Assembly (NCBI RefSeq): GCF_014195325.1
Contig: NZ_JACIBK010000012.1
Location: 62,001 to 126,000, forward strand
Direction of reading: 5' to 3'
DNA: 64,000 bases
From: Rhizobium sp. BK650
GTDB lineage: Bacteria; Pseudomonadota; Alphaproteobacteria; Rhizobiales; Rhizobiaceae
A program made the translations under genes and the position numbers. The notes under the pieces were generated by a model, which was given only the letters and a program-made list of their open reading frames with translations, did no database searches and was not told where the DNA came from. Every line of letters begins with the position of its first letter. The stretch's first letter is position 1. Below are positions 9,527 to 17,848 of this stretch, piece after piece.

Positions 9527-10280
9527 GGCCTTCGCGCTCCATACCCTCAAGCATTTCCGGATCGGGATAGTTGACCAGAACCGCGCGCAACCGGCCAATA
9601 AAGGTAAATGTGCTTCCTGATGCCGCGGCCGAGGCGCCTGCGCGCAAACCTTCGGTCAAGTGATCATAGTTTCCTGCGCCGCCGAGCGCGACGACTGGTA
9701 CACTTAACCGGCTCGTAACAGCCTTGATAAGTTCGAGATCGTAACCTGATCGTCTTCCATCGAGCGTTACAGACTGAAGGATGATTTCACCGACACCCAA
9801 ATCTTGAAGCTGGAGGCAAAACTCCACCGGATCCTGCGGCACATCAGAACTCAGCTGGACACAAGTTGCCGCAGAACCTCGTCCTTTGACGTCGACGCAG
9901 GCAACGAGCGCCTGGCTTCCCATATCTGCGGCAATCGCCTTGAGTAACTGCAGGTCGCCCGCCCTCGTTCCTAGGACGAATTTTTCGACGCCGAAGCGAT
10001 TAAGGTCTTCGCACTCCTGCAGTCGGCTTATTCCACCGCCATAAGCCAGCGGCATGAAACATTCGGTTGCCAGTTCACGCATGAAGCCGATATCAGGCCC
10101 CCGACCCTTCCTGGCGGCATCGATATCGAGGATACATATCTCATCGACTTCCTTCTCGTTGAAAAGCCGCACGACATTGAAGGGATCGCCGATATACGTG
10201 CGCTCGCCGAATTCAACAGTTTTGACGAGCCTATGTTTTTCGTCGACCAGCAGAACAGGGATAAGCCTTTTTCTCATCAA
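9519..10280 (-). CDS. hisF2: HisF-like subunit of an O-antigen amidation complex
   Basis: 253-residue (beta-alpha)8 barrel protein, paralogous to imidazole glycerol phosphate synthase HisF. Recognisable HisF features are PLAYGGGIS, DGRRSGYDLELIK and VVALGGAGN, plus the Asp of ACVDVKG. The N-terminal strand reads PVLLVDEKHRLVKT, so the catalytic Asp of the histidine-pathway enzyme (in its CLDV segment) appears to be Leu. That suggests the barrel serves as an ammonia conduit and not as a cyclase. It overlaps hisH by 4 bases and wbpG by 8. Location inside an O-antigen operon supports a role in amidating a sugar acid, not in histidine synthesis. Confidence 0.88.
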   Translation of the reverse strand: MMRKRLIPVLLVDEKHRLVKTVEFGERTYIGDPFNVVRLFNEKEVDEICILDIDAARKGRGPDIGFMRELATECFMPLAYGGGISRLQECEDLNRFGVEKFVLGTRAGDLQLLKAIAADMGSQALVACVDVKGRGSAATCVQLSSDVPQDPVEFCLQLQDLGVGEIILQSVTLDGRRSGYDLELIKAVTSRLSVPVVALGGAGNYDHLTEGLRAGASAAASGSTFTFIGRLRAVLVNYPDPEMLEGMEREGHA

Positions 10281-10888
10281 ATCTTCCCGAAAGCCTCAAG
10301 CACGCGCATGCCGAAGCGGTGGCTCTTTTCCGGGTGGAACTGCACCCCGCTTACATTCCCGGAGCTCACGGCGCAGCAGATCTCGCTGCCGTAATCGATA
10401 GTCGCCGCCACGTCCTGAGGGTTGTCGCATTGCACATAATAGCCATGATCGAAATAAAAGCGCTCGTCATGTACCGCCGGATCGAAAAGGGCGCTTGTGC
10501 GTGCCGGCTTCACCTCAAGCCAGCCGATATGCGGCACCTTAAGGGGGGATTCAGGCGGCAAGGTGATCCTAAGTACATCCGCCGCGACCCAGCCCAAGCC
10601 GGCCTGAACGCCTTCGTCGCTTCTGCGCGCCAGCAACTGCATGCCAAGGCAGATGCCCAGAACGGGAATTTGCCGCTTTAGTGCCGCTTCGTTGAGCGGG
10701 TCAATCAGTCCCTTCTTCTGCAGGGTCAGCATGGCTTTGTCGAACGCGCCGACGCCTGGAAGAATGAGCTTGGCGGCGTTTCTGATCTTGTCCGGATCGC
10801 TGCTTGTCTCGGCATCGATCCCGAGATAGTCCGCCATATTGATGATCGCACCAATATTACCGACACCGTAGTCCACTACAGTGATCAC
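10277..10888 (-). CDS. hisH2: HisH-like glutamine amidotransferase subunit of an O-antigen amidation complex
   Basis: 203-residue class I glutamine amidotransferase. It starts with VVDYGVGNIG, typical of HisH. The nucleophile elbow is LGICLGMQLL (catalytic Cys) and the His-Glu pair is in VQFHPEKSHRFG. It hydrolyses glutamine and passes ammonia to the HisF-like partner, whose start overlaps its stop by 4 bases. It lies 23 bases after the flippase gene. In P. aeruginosa O-antigen clusters the equivalent HisH2/HisF2 pair supplies ammonia to WbpG; the same job is inferred here because the three genes are contiguous. Confidence 0.92.
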   Translation of the reverse strand: MITVVDYGVGNIGAIINMADYLGIDAETSSDPDKIRNAAKLILPGVGAFDKAMLTLQKKGLIDPLNEAALKRQIPVLGICLGMQLLARRSDEGVQAGLGWVAADVLRITLPPESPLKVPHIGWLEVKPARTSALFDPAVHDERFYFDHGYYVQCDNPQDVAATIDYGSEICCAVSSGNVSGVQFHPEKSHRFGMRVLEAFGKI

Positions 10889-10911
10889 CCAAAGCCCTCT
10901 CTTATGTTTCG

Positions 10912-12483
10912 TCAGGCCAACCGGCCGAAATACCGATCTACGATTGTGCTTCTAACGGAGCTATAAATCCGGGACAAGATAATACGTCCGGTTTTTGACG
11001 ACATGGCGGTAAGTACCATCGCCATTCCGACGATGCCGAAGAACAGGATGTAGGCGAAGCCGAGCAGAAACCAGTTGTCGATCCACTGGAATTTGACTTG
11101 ATAGAAAACGAGCGAGAGCACGGACCCAACAACAGTCGGGCCAACTGTGCTCGCAAACATCTGCTCACCGCTGAACGCCGCAAAGAAGCGGCGGCGGATC
11201 ACAACGAGCGTGAGGCCAAACCGGATGATGGTTGCAGCCAACAGGCCACTGCCTGCAGCAACGGGGCCGAAATATCCTATGAAAACAATCGAGAAGATGA
11301 CTGTCATTATAGAATATGCCAGCGAGACCATTGTCACGATCGCGTTTTTCCCCATGCTCGCAGCATAGTAGAAAAACACATTGTAGCTGCAGCCTATCAT
11401 GCCTCCAAGGATGAGAACCTGTAACAAATGGCCGGCCGCCTCGGCCGTTTCCGACCCGACCCAAAGCGTGAGCAGGGGTCTTGAGAGAATTGCGATCGGC
11501 GCCAGCATGATTGCGCCGAATGCAGCATTAACCCATGACGAACCGAGGAAAAAATCAAATCGTTCGGACTCGCTACTGGCGGACATGCTGCCGAAGCGCG
11601 GAAAAAGCACCTCGCATGCACGGATCGTCGCAATGTAGCCGGCCTCCTGTACACGGTTGCAGATATTATATTGTCCGACCACGGCGGCAGGGGCCAGGGA
11701 CGCAAGTACGTACCTATCCATCTGATTGCCGAAAATACCTGCAAGTTGCGATAGGCCTTGCCATTTCCCGAAATGTAGCAGGGCGTTTAGTTCGTCTCCG
11801 ACCTTTGAGCCTGCGTGTTCGTCGCGGCGCAGGATATGACGGGTGACAAGGAGCCATCCTGCCGCAGACAGGACGAGGCTTCCGGCGAAACCGGACAGAT
11901 AGCCATTCAGCGTTGGGATAAACCAGGTAAATCCCAACGTGACGAAAACCGTGACAAAAGAACTCCAGGCGGAAGCCTTGGCGACATTCTTGAAATTTTG
12001 TCGCCCCACGGAAATGGCCTGCAGTACCAGTGAAAACTGCTGGGCGAAAATGCCCGCTGCAGCGATCAAGAATGGAACCGTGAAGTTCTGGGAGCTAGAG
12101 GCCTCGTTATTTACGAGGCTTCTCATGATCCATGGTCCGGTCAGGACCAGGGCTATACACCCGATCGCCGAAGCGATCAGACAGACCTTCAACGCAACGG
12201 CTGCGACGTGAAATGCGGCGCTATATTCCCCGCGACCTGCTCTCGTCGATGTCTCGCGGACTGTTGCCTGGCCGAGGACGGTACCGATGAGTGTGAGGGG
12301 CGCGGTGACTGCGATGACAATGCCTGCATTGCCGAAATCATGCAGCCCGATCCAGCGAACGACAAAAGGCACCGTGGCCAGATTCGCAATAAGCGTGAAG
12401 ACGAAAGCAGCCAGATTCCAGCTCGAGTTACCGAGGAGGCTTGAGCGTGCTTCTCCCCGGTCGCCGGATTGCGGATTGCTCAC
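10912..12483 (-). CDS. Wzx-type polysaccharide repeat-unit flippase
   Basis: 523-residue polytopic inner-membrane protein of the MATE/MOP superfamily (polysaccharide biosynthesis protein group). Roughly 12-14 hydrophobic segments are visible, starting with NLAAFVFTLIANLATVPFVV. Segments such as LLHFGKWQGLSQLAG and GNQMDRYVLASL are typical of O-antigen translocases. It would flip the undecaprenyl-linked repeat unit to the periplasm for the Wzy-like protein downstream. Its start overlaps the aminotransferase stop by 4 bases. Confidence 0.87.
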   Translation of the reverse strand: MSNPQSGDRGEARSSLLGNSSWNLAAFVFTLIANLATVPFVVRWIGLHDFGNAGIVIAVTAPLTLIGTVLGQATVRETSTRAGRGEYSAAFHVAAVALKVCLIASAIGCIALVLTGPWIMRSLVNNEASSSQNFTVPFLIAAAGIFAQQFSLVLQAISVGRQNFKNVAKASAWSSFVTVFVTLGFTWFIPTLNGYLSGFAGSLVLSAAGWLLVTRHILRRDEHAGSKVGDELNALLHFGKWQGLSQLAGIFGNQMDRYVLASLAPAAVVGQYNICNRVQEAGYIATIRACEVLFPRFGSMSASSESERFDFFLGSSWVNAAFGAIMLAPIAILSRPLLTLWVGSETAEAAGHLLQVLILGGMIGCSYNVFFYYAASMGKNAIVTMVSLAYSIMTVIFSIVFIGYFGPVAAGSGLLAATIIRFGLTLVVIRRRFFAAFSGEQMFASTVGPTVVGSVLSLVFYQVKFQWIDNWFLLGFAYILFFGIVGMAMVLTAMSSKTGRIILSRIYSSVRSTIVDRYFGRLA

Positions 12484-13583
12484 GCAGCAAATCCCCTGAT
12501 GGCGTCAGCCACGTAAGCGAGCTGATCTTCGGTCATCTCGGGGAATATCGGAATCGATAGGATTCGCGATTGATTATGGAAGGCATTGGGAAAGTCTTCC
12601 GCATGATGGCCCAGATGTTCATAGGCGGCGAGAAAGGGCAGCGCGACCGGATAGTTTATGACTGTCTGTACGCCATGTTCGTTCAGGTGAGCGGCGAGGG
12701 CGTCCCGACGTTCATGCTTAACGACGAAAAGGTGGTAGACGTGCGTCCTGCCGGGCGCAGTTCCCGGCAGTTCCAGCCCGCCGACGTTGCCGAGGGCCGC
12801 GGCATAGCGCGCCGCAACCTCTTGCCGCTTTGCGGTCCATTCGGGAAGGCGGGGAAGTTTGACTGACAGAATGGCAGCTTGAAGCCCGTCAAGCCGGCTG
12901 TTGATGCCTTCGATGCGGTGATCACCCTTTGTCAAACCACCATGACGGGCAAACATCGCCATTTTGTCGGCGAGCGATTTGTCCTTGCAAGTGATCGCCC
13001 CGGCGTCGCCCATCGCGCCCAGGTTCTTCCCCGGATAGAACGAATAGGAGGCCGCATCCCCGAAACTTCCGACCATACGTCCGTCAACTTCCGCCAAATG
13101 TGCCTGGGCGCAGTCTTCGATGACCCAGAGGCCGTGCTTTCGAGCGATTGCCATTATCGCGCTCATGTCGGCTGGCTGACCATACAAGTGGACAGGGATG
13201 ATGCCGACAGTACGCGAGGTAATCTTTTCTTCAAGCTTGGTGGCATCTATCGTGAAGGTCGTGGCATCGGTGTCACAAAAGACCACCCTACCCCCCGCTT
13301 GCGTAATCGTCTCGCTGGTGGAAATCCACGAATGCGCCGTCGTGATGATTTCGTCGCCAGGCTTTACGCCTAGTGCATGCATGGCGATATAAAGGGAATC
13401 CGTTCCATTCGCGCAGGAAACGCAATGTGTGGCGCCCACCGCGGCAGCAAACTCATCTTCGAACTTCTGTACGAAGGGACCTCGGATAAATGCCGAGGAC
13501 TTGATGACCGCAGCAATAGCGGCATCGATCTCGTTCCTTAGCGACAGATATTGCAGATGAAGATCGGCGAAGGGGACTTTCAT
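12480..13583 (-). CDS. wbpE: DegT/DnrJ/EryC1/StrS sugar aminotransferase (WbpE-like)
   Basis: PLP enzyme that transaminates a 3-keto nucleotide sugar. About 367 residues when started at the ATG at 13583 (MKVPFADLHLQYLSL), which matches the usual N-terminus of this group. The PLP lysine is K186 in FYPGKNLGAMGDAG, and EDCAQAH around residue 156 contacts the cofactor ring. Beside an oxidase-type WbpB homologue and a WbpD-type N-acetyltransferase it should act as WbpE, converting UDP-2-acetamido-3-keto-glucuronate to the 3-amino sugar. The stop overlaps the flippase start by 4 bases; the N-acetyltransferase ends 46 bases upstream. Confidence 0.9.
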   Translation of the reverse strand: MKVPFADLHLQYLSLRNEIDAAIAAVIKSSAFIRGPFVQKFEDEFAAAVGATHCVSCANGTDSLYIAMHALGVKPGDEIITTAHSWISTSETITQAGGRVVFCDTDATTFTIDATKLEEKITSRTVGIIPVHLYGQPADMSAIMAIARKHGLWVIEDCAQAHLAEVDGRMVGSFGDAASYSFYPGKNLGAMGDAGAITCKDKSLADKMAMFARHGGLTKGDHRIEGINSRLDGLQAAILSVKLPRLPEWTAKRQEVAARYAAALGNVGGLELPGTAPGRTHVYHLFVVKHERRDALAAHLNEHGVQTVINYPVALPFLAAYEHLGHHAEDFPNAFHNQSRILSIPIFPEMTEDQLAYVADAIRGFAA

Positions 13584-13629
13584 GATGTCGCTCTCGATAG
13601 TCGATTGATGTTGATGCGTCCGCTCTAGT

Positions 13630-14121
13630 TCAATTCTCGGCAGACGCCGAGCCCGCGTTTCGTATGAGCCGCGCTGGATTGCCTGCGTAGATGCCCGAGA
13701 CTTCGATATCACTGGTCACGACCGCTCCGGCGCCGATGACCACATCGTCACAAATGTTTACCGGCAGGATTGTAGCATTCGATCCGATGGATACCCGATT
13801 TCCGATTCGTGTCTCTTTCCACAGTGTCCGATTTCCTCTTGCCGGTCCGCCATTGGAGAAAAGATCGTTGATGAACATCACGCCATGGCCGATGAAGCAA
13901 TCTTCACCGATCTCAACGAGCTCACAGATGAAGCTATGTGACTGTACCTTGGTACGAGCACCGATTAGGACACCCTTCTGGATCTCGACGAAAGGCCCCA
14001 CGAAACAGTCGTCGGAGAGGGTACATTCATACACGTTGGCGGGTTCCACGATCTTCACGCGATCGCCGCAGGTTACGTCCCGGACCTGCGCCTTCCAGAG
14101 TGTGGGCGAACGACCCGTCAC
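13630..14121 (-). CDS. wbpD: Hexapeptide N-acetyltransferase (WbpD/WlbB-like)
   Basis: 163-residue left-handed beta-helix enzyme that would acetylate the 3-amino group of UDP-2-acetamido-3-amino-glucuronate using acetyl-CoA. Hexapeptide turns begin at VEPANVYECTLSDDCFVGPFVEI and continue through IGNRVSIGSNATIL and VIGAGAVVTSDI. The family block FINDLFSNGGPA is characteristic of WbpD/WlbB, and YAGNPARLIR closes the domain. It overlaps the dehydrogenase stop by 4 bases and precedes the matching aminotransferase. Confidence 0.9.
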   Translation of the reverse strand: MTGRSPTLWKAQVRDVTCGDRVKIVEPANVYECTLSDDCFVGPFVEIQKGVLIGARTKVQSHSFICELVEIGEDCFIGHGVMFINDLFSNGGPARGNRTLWKETRIGNRVSIGSNATILPVNICDDVVIGAGAVVTSDIEVSGIYAGNPARLIRNAGSASAEN

Positions 14122-15182
14122 GAGGATCGGCTTCCTAATTTGGAACGCTTGACCTCGAGGGGAAGACTGACTTCCTGTTGGGATGCAATCGATTCATAGA
14201 GCGCCATAATGAGCTCCAGGCTTTGTCGGCCTTCATGGCCGTCGACAAGAGCCTTGGTGCTATTCGTCAGGCAATCAACGACATGCTCATAATATGCCTG
14301 ATGGCCGAACCCATAGACGTTCGGCGGATTTACCGAATACTTTTCCATGACCTCGGCATCGGCCACATGACTGTCGCCGAATTGCCAGGTCCTGATCTTG
14401 TTGACCGCAAAACCTGCAATTTCGACCGACCCTCCGGCGCCAAGGATGGAGATCGAGCCCTCGATATCTTTGGGGCGTGTCGCCGAGGTCGCCTCGATAA
14501 TCCCCAGGGCACCGTTGCGGAATTTCAGTGTGGCAACGGCCGTATCCTCGGCTTCGATGTTGACGAGCGCTGTGGTGGCACGGGCATGTACGCTCTCCAC
14601 TTCGCCCATAAACCAGCTTAGCATGTCGATGTGATGGCTTGCCTGGTTGGCAAGAACACCTCCGTCATATGCCCAGGTCCCGCGCCAGCTGTCCTGATCG
14701 TAATAGCTTTGGTCGCGACACCAGCGGACCCGGACTGTGCCAAGGACGAGCTTGCCGAAACGGCCGCCATCAAGTGCCTCGCGTGCCTTCACTACAGGGA
14801 CGTTGAAGCGGTTCTGCTTGACAACGAACAGGCGTACCCCATTGTCATCGCAGGCCTTGATCATGGCTTCCGCATCCGTGAGCGTTAGTGCCATTGGCTT
14901 CTCGACGACGATATGGCGCTTATACTTGGCCAACGCGATCACGTGCTCAGCATGCATGCCGCTCGGCGTTAAAACCGAGACGACGTCAATCCGCTCGTTC
15001 TGCATCATCTCGTCAAACGACTGGTAATAAGGCACGCCGAAACGTTCGCCGAATTCCTTTGCCTTTTCGAGAACAACATCGCAAACCGCTGCTAATCTTG
15101 CGCCTGCGATCTGCTCAAGGCCAAGCAGTTCCGAATGTCTTTTTGCGATCCGCCCGCAACCAACAATAGCGAAATTTATCAC
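14118..15182 (-). CDS. wbpB: UDP-N-acetyl-2-amino-2-deoxyglucuronate dehydrogenase (WlbA/WbpB-like)
   Basis: Gfo/Idh/MocA oxidoreductase of 354 residues. The N-terminus INFAIVGCGRIAKRHSEL is almost diagnostic for the WlbA/WbpB group. VVEKPMALT supplies the conserved Glu-Lys-Pro and the DGGVLANQASHHIDML segment holds catalytic residues. It oxidises C3 of UDP-GlcNAcA, feeding the WbpE-type aminotransferase. The UDP-GlcNAc 6-dehydrogenase (WbpA) that must precede it is not in the window. The gene lies 32 bases after gmd. Confidence 0.92.
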   Translation of the reverse strand: MINFAIVGCGRIAKRHSELLGLEQIAGARLAAVCDVVLEKAKEFGERFGVPYYQSFDEMMQNERIDVVSVLTPSGMHAEHVIALAKYKRHIVVEKPMALTLTDAEAMIKACDDNGVRLFVVKQNRFNVPVVKAREALDGGRFGKLVLGTVRVRWCRDQSYYDQDSWRGTWAYDGGVLANQASHHIDMLSWFMGEVESVHARATTALVNIEAEDTAVATLKFRNGALGIIEATSATRPKDIEGSISILGAGGSVEIAGFAVNKIRTWQFGDSHVADAEVMEKYSVNPPNVYGFGHQAYYEHVVDCLTNSTKALVDGHEGRQSLELIMALYESIASQQEVSLPLEVKRSKLGSRSS

Positions 15183-15214
15183 GATCTCTTCCCTGCTGAG
15201 TTTGGGGGCCGTTA

Positions 15215-16333
15215 TTATTCGGTGCTGACCCTGACGTCAAACCCGTGACGTTTGAGGAGGGCGTGTCGCTGCGCCTCCACGAGATCGTGCGAGACCATTT
15301 CTATGCACATTTCTCTTGCGGAAATCTCCGGAACCCATCCCAACAACTCGCGGGCCTTGCTGGGATCACCAAGCAGGGTCTCGACCTCAGCCGGGCGGAA
15401 GTATCGCGGATCGATCCTGAGAATGATATCGCCTGACTTCAGCGCCGGCGCACTATCCCCGGAGACGGATTCCACGATGCCTTGCTCCTCCAATCCGCTT
15501 CCCTCAAAGCGGAGTTTAATGCCCAGATCCTCCGCTGCCCATTCGATGAACTGGCGCACGCTATATTGCTTGCCGGTGGCGATGACAAAATCCTGTGGAT
15601 TATTCTGTTGAAGCATCATCCACTGCATGCGGACATAGTCCTTTGCATGTCCCCAATCCCGCAATGCATCAAGATTACCCATGTAAAGGCACTTTTCGAG
15701 CCCCTGCGCGATATTCGCCATTCCGCGTGTAATCTTCCTCGTCACGAATGTCTCGCCGCGGCGAGGGCTCTCATGATTGAACAATATGCCGTTGCACGCA
15801 TACAGCCCGTAGGATTCACGATAATTCACGGTTATCCAGTAAGCGTAGAGCTTTGCGACCGCATAAGGACTGCGGGGATAGAAGGGGGTCGTTTCCTTCT
15901 GCGGGGTCTCCTGGACCAGCCCATAAAGTTCGCTGGTGCTTGCCTGATAGAAACGCGTCTTCTTTTCGAGGCCTAGAATCCGAATAGCCTCCAACAGTCG
16001 GAGCGTTCCCAAGGCGTCGGTATCGCCGGTATATTCGGGACTTTCAAAGCTCACGGCGACATGGCTTTGCGCGCCAAGGTTGTAAATCTCGTCAGGTTGT
16101 GTGTCCTGAATGATGCGGATGAGATTGCTCGTATCCGTCAAATCGCCGTAATGCAGCTTGAAATGCATGTTGTCGTTGTGCGGATCCTCATAGATGTGAT
16201 CAATCCGCTGGGTGTTGAACGAACTCATGCGCCGCTTGATCCCGTGGACTTCGTATCCTTTCGAAAGAAGGAATTCCGCAAGATAAGAACCGTCCTGGCC
16301 GGTGACGCCGGTTATAAGTGCAACTTTGCTCAT
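15215..16333 (-). CDS. gmd: GDP-mannose 4,6-dehydratase
   Basis: Converts GDP-D-mannose to GDP-4-keto-6-deoxy-mannose, the first committed step to GDP-L-fucose. 372 residues. GVTGQDGS at 9-16 is the NADP motif with the family-specific GQDGS. Other Gmd blocks are GIKRRMSSFNTQRIDH, STSELYG, YPRSPYAVAKLYAYW (Tyr-Lys pair), LFNHESPRRGETFVTRKI and DWGHAKDYV. Its start overlaps the fcl stop by 4 bases, so the two pathway enzymes are coupled. Confidence 0.98.
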   Translation of the reverse strand: MSKVALITGVTGQDGSYLAEFLLSKGYEVHGIKRRMSSFNTQRIDHIYEDPHNDNMHFKLHYGDLTDTSNLIRIIQDTQPDEIYNLGAQSHVAVSFESPEYTGDTDALGTLRLLEAIRILGLEKKTRFYQASTSELYGLVQETPQKETTPFYPRSPYAVAKLYAYWITVNYRESYGLYACNGILFNHESPRRGETFVTRKITRGMANIAQGLEKCLYMGNLDALRDWGHAKDYVRMQWMMLQQNNPQDFVIATGKQYSVRQFIEWAAEDLGIKLRFEGSGLEEQGIVESVSGDSAPALKSGDIILRIDPRYFRPAEVETLLGDPSKARELLGWVPEISAREMCIEMVSHDLVEAQRHALLKRHGFDVRVSTE

Positions 16334-17313
16334 GACGCGACTTTCTCTCGGGACAGGAAATCTTCGTAAGCCAACTTCAGGCCTTGCTCGAGGTTGATTT
16401 TTGGCGACCAGCCGAGATTTCTCGCGACTTCACTGTCCATCAGTTTCCGGGGTGTGCCGTCGGGCTTGGTTATATCGAAGTCAATGTCACCGTTGAAGCC
16501 AACGATCTTACTAATGATGGTCGCAACTTCAAGGATGGTGACGTCGCTTCCGTACCCGACATTGATGTGCGTCTTCCCCTTCGGCATCAGCCTTTTGTAG
16601 TCTTCATGAGGTAGGTTCATAATGTGAACGCTCGCTGCGGCCATATCGTCGACATAGAGAAATTCCCTGAGCGGCTTACCGCTGCCCCATAGCGTTACCG
16701 TTGCGACTCCACTCACCTTCGCCTCGTGGAAGCGCCTTAAGAGTGCGGGGATAACGTGTGAATTTTGGGGGTGGTATGAGTCGCCGACACCGTAGAGATT
16801 GCTCGGCATTACTGCCCGGTAATCAACCTCATGCGTGTCCCCATACTGACGGTTGTAGCTCTCGCAGAGTTTGATGCCTGCAATCTTTGCAATGGCATAG
16901 GGCTCATTGGTCGGCTCCAAGGAACCGGTCAGAAGTGCGCTTTCTTTAATAGGCTGATCTGCGAGCTTTGGATAAATGCAGCTCGAGCCAAGGAACAGCA
17001 GCTTCTTAACGCCGGTTCTGAACGCTGCGTGGATGACATTCAGCTCCATCATCAAATTATCATAGATGAAGTCCGCTGGGTAAACACTGTTTGCGTAGAT
17101 GCCGCCAACCTTTGCGGCAGCTAGGTAAACTTCGTCGGGACGTTCCTTTTCGAAGAAGCGACGCACGCCGGCTTGTTCAACAAGATCGAGGTCCTGATGT
17201 GTCGCCGCAATAATTCGATCCGCGGGATGCCCGTTAGCCAGGAGACGTCGTACGATAGCCGACCCGACCATACCCCTGTGTCCCGCTACAAATATCTTCG
17301 GAAAATTGACCAT
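16330..17313 (-). CDS. fcl: GDP-L-fucose synthase
   Basis: Epimerises and reduces GDP-4-keto-6-deoxymannose to GDP-L-fucose. GHRGMVGSA is the NADP site, SSCIYPK and YAIAK supply Ser-Tyr-Lys, and VMPSNLYG and LREFLYVDDMA are family blocks. The ATG at 17313 (MVNFPKIFVAGHRG) gives 327 residues, the normal length; an in-frame start at 17439 would add 42 residues unlike other family members. No strong ribosome site precedes either. It is the first gene of the minus-strand operon, so the promoter should lie upstream of about 17313-17450. Confidence 0.94.
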   Translation of the reverse strand: MVNFPKIFVAGHRGMVGSAIVRRLLANGHPADRIIAATHQDLDLVEQAGVRRFFEKERPDEVYLAAAKVGGIYANSVYPADFIYDNLMMELNVIHAAFRTGVKKLLFLGSSCIYPKLADQPIKESALLTGSLEPTNEPYAIAKIAGIKLCESYNRQYGDTHEVDYRAVMPSNLYGVGDSYHPQNSHVIPALLRRFHEAKVSGVATVTLWGSGKPLREFLYVDDMAAASVHIMNLPHEDYKRLMPKGKTHINVGYGSDVTILEVATIISKIVGFNGDIDFDITKPDGTPRKLMDSEVARNLGWSPKINLEQGLKLAYEDFLSREKVAS

Positions 17314-17848
17314 AACTGAGTGTGATGTTTTCCCGGTTAAATTATGAGCTGGTGTGCTCTTCAACTGAGAATTCCCTAGTCTTACGACTTGGCTTTCTAC
17401 AGGATGAGCCTCATTGAGTGTTCTTTCCGAAAATGTCAATCAGTCCACTTCTTACACGTTTAGGTTATCTTCTAAAAAAAGGCGCACGTGCGGTCGCGGA
17501 GCCGGCTGCCGAGTTTTCAAAAATAGTGCCAAGGGCAAGGTGATCTTGTTCGCGAAAAATGCACCACCTCCGACTCTGGATGGAGTGGAGCAGTCAGCCT
17601 GCAAAGATCCGAGGCCAAGCCTTATCACTGTCGTTATTGTGCAGGCCGGCGCGGCGAGGAGCTGCAACAAACGTGCTCCTGCCTTTAGGACGAACCGAGC
17701 CCAAAATGGACTATGGCCCTGACGCCGCGGCTCCATCGCTAGCTGATGGTGGAAAGCGATGACGATTTGCGGGGGTGGCGGTTTGATGCTAAATGCGCGG
17801 CACGCCCCTTAATAGGGGAAGGAAGCTAAATAATCCAGGCGCTATCGC
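17314..17848. other. Divergent intergenic region upstream of the polysaccharide operon
   Basis: About 535 bases between fcl (minus) and the acyltransferase-3 gene (plus). It must hold the promoter of the 15-gene operon and that of the acyltransferase. Short open frames across it have no recognisable domain. No clear operator, RNA or JUMPstart-like element was identified by eye. Confidence 0.5.

Noticed and set aside
9519..10888. Histidine biosynthesis genes hisH and hisF
   Set aside because: No hisA, hisI or hisE neighbours; the HisF catalytic Asp is missing; the location within an O-antigen operon with WbpG points to sugar amidation.
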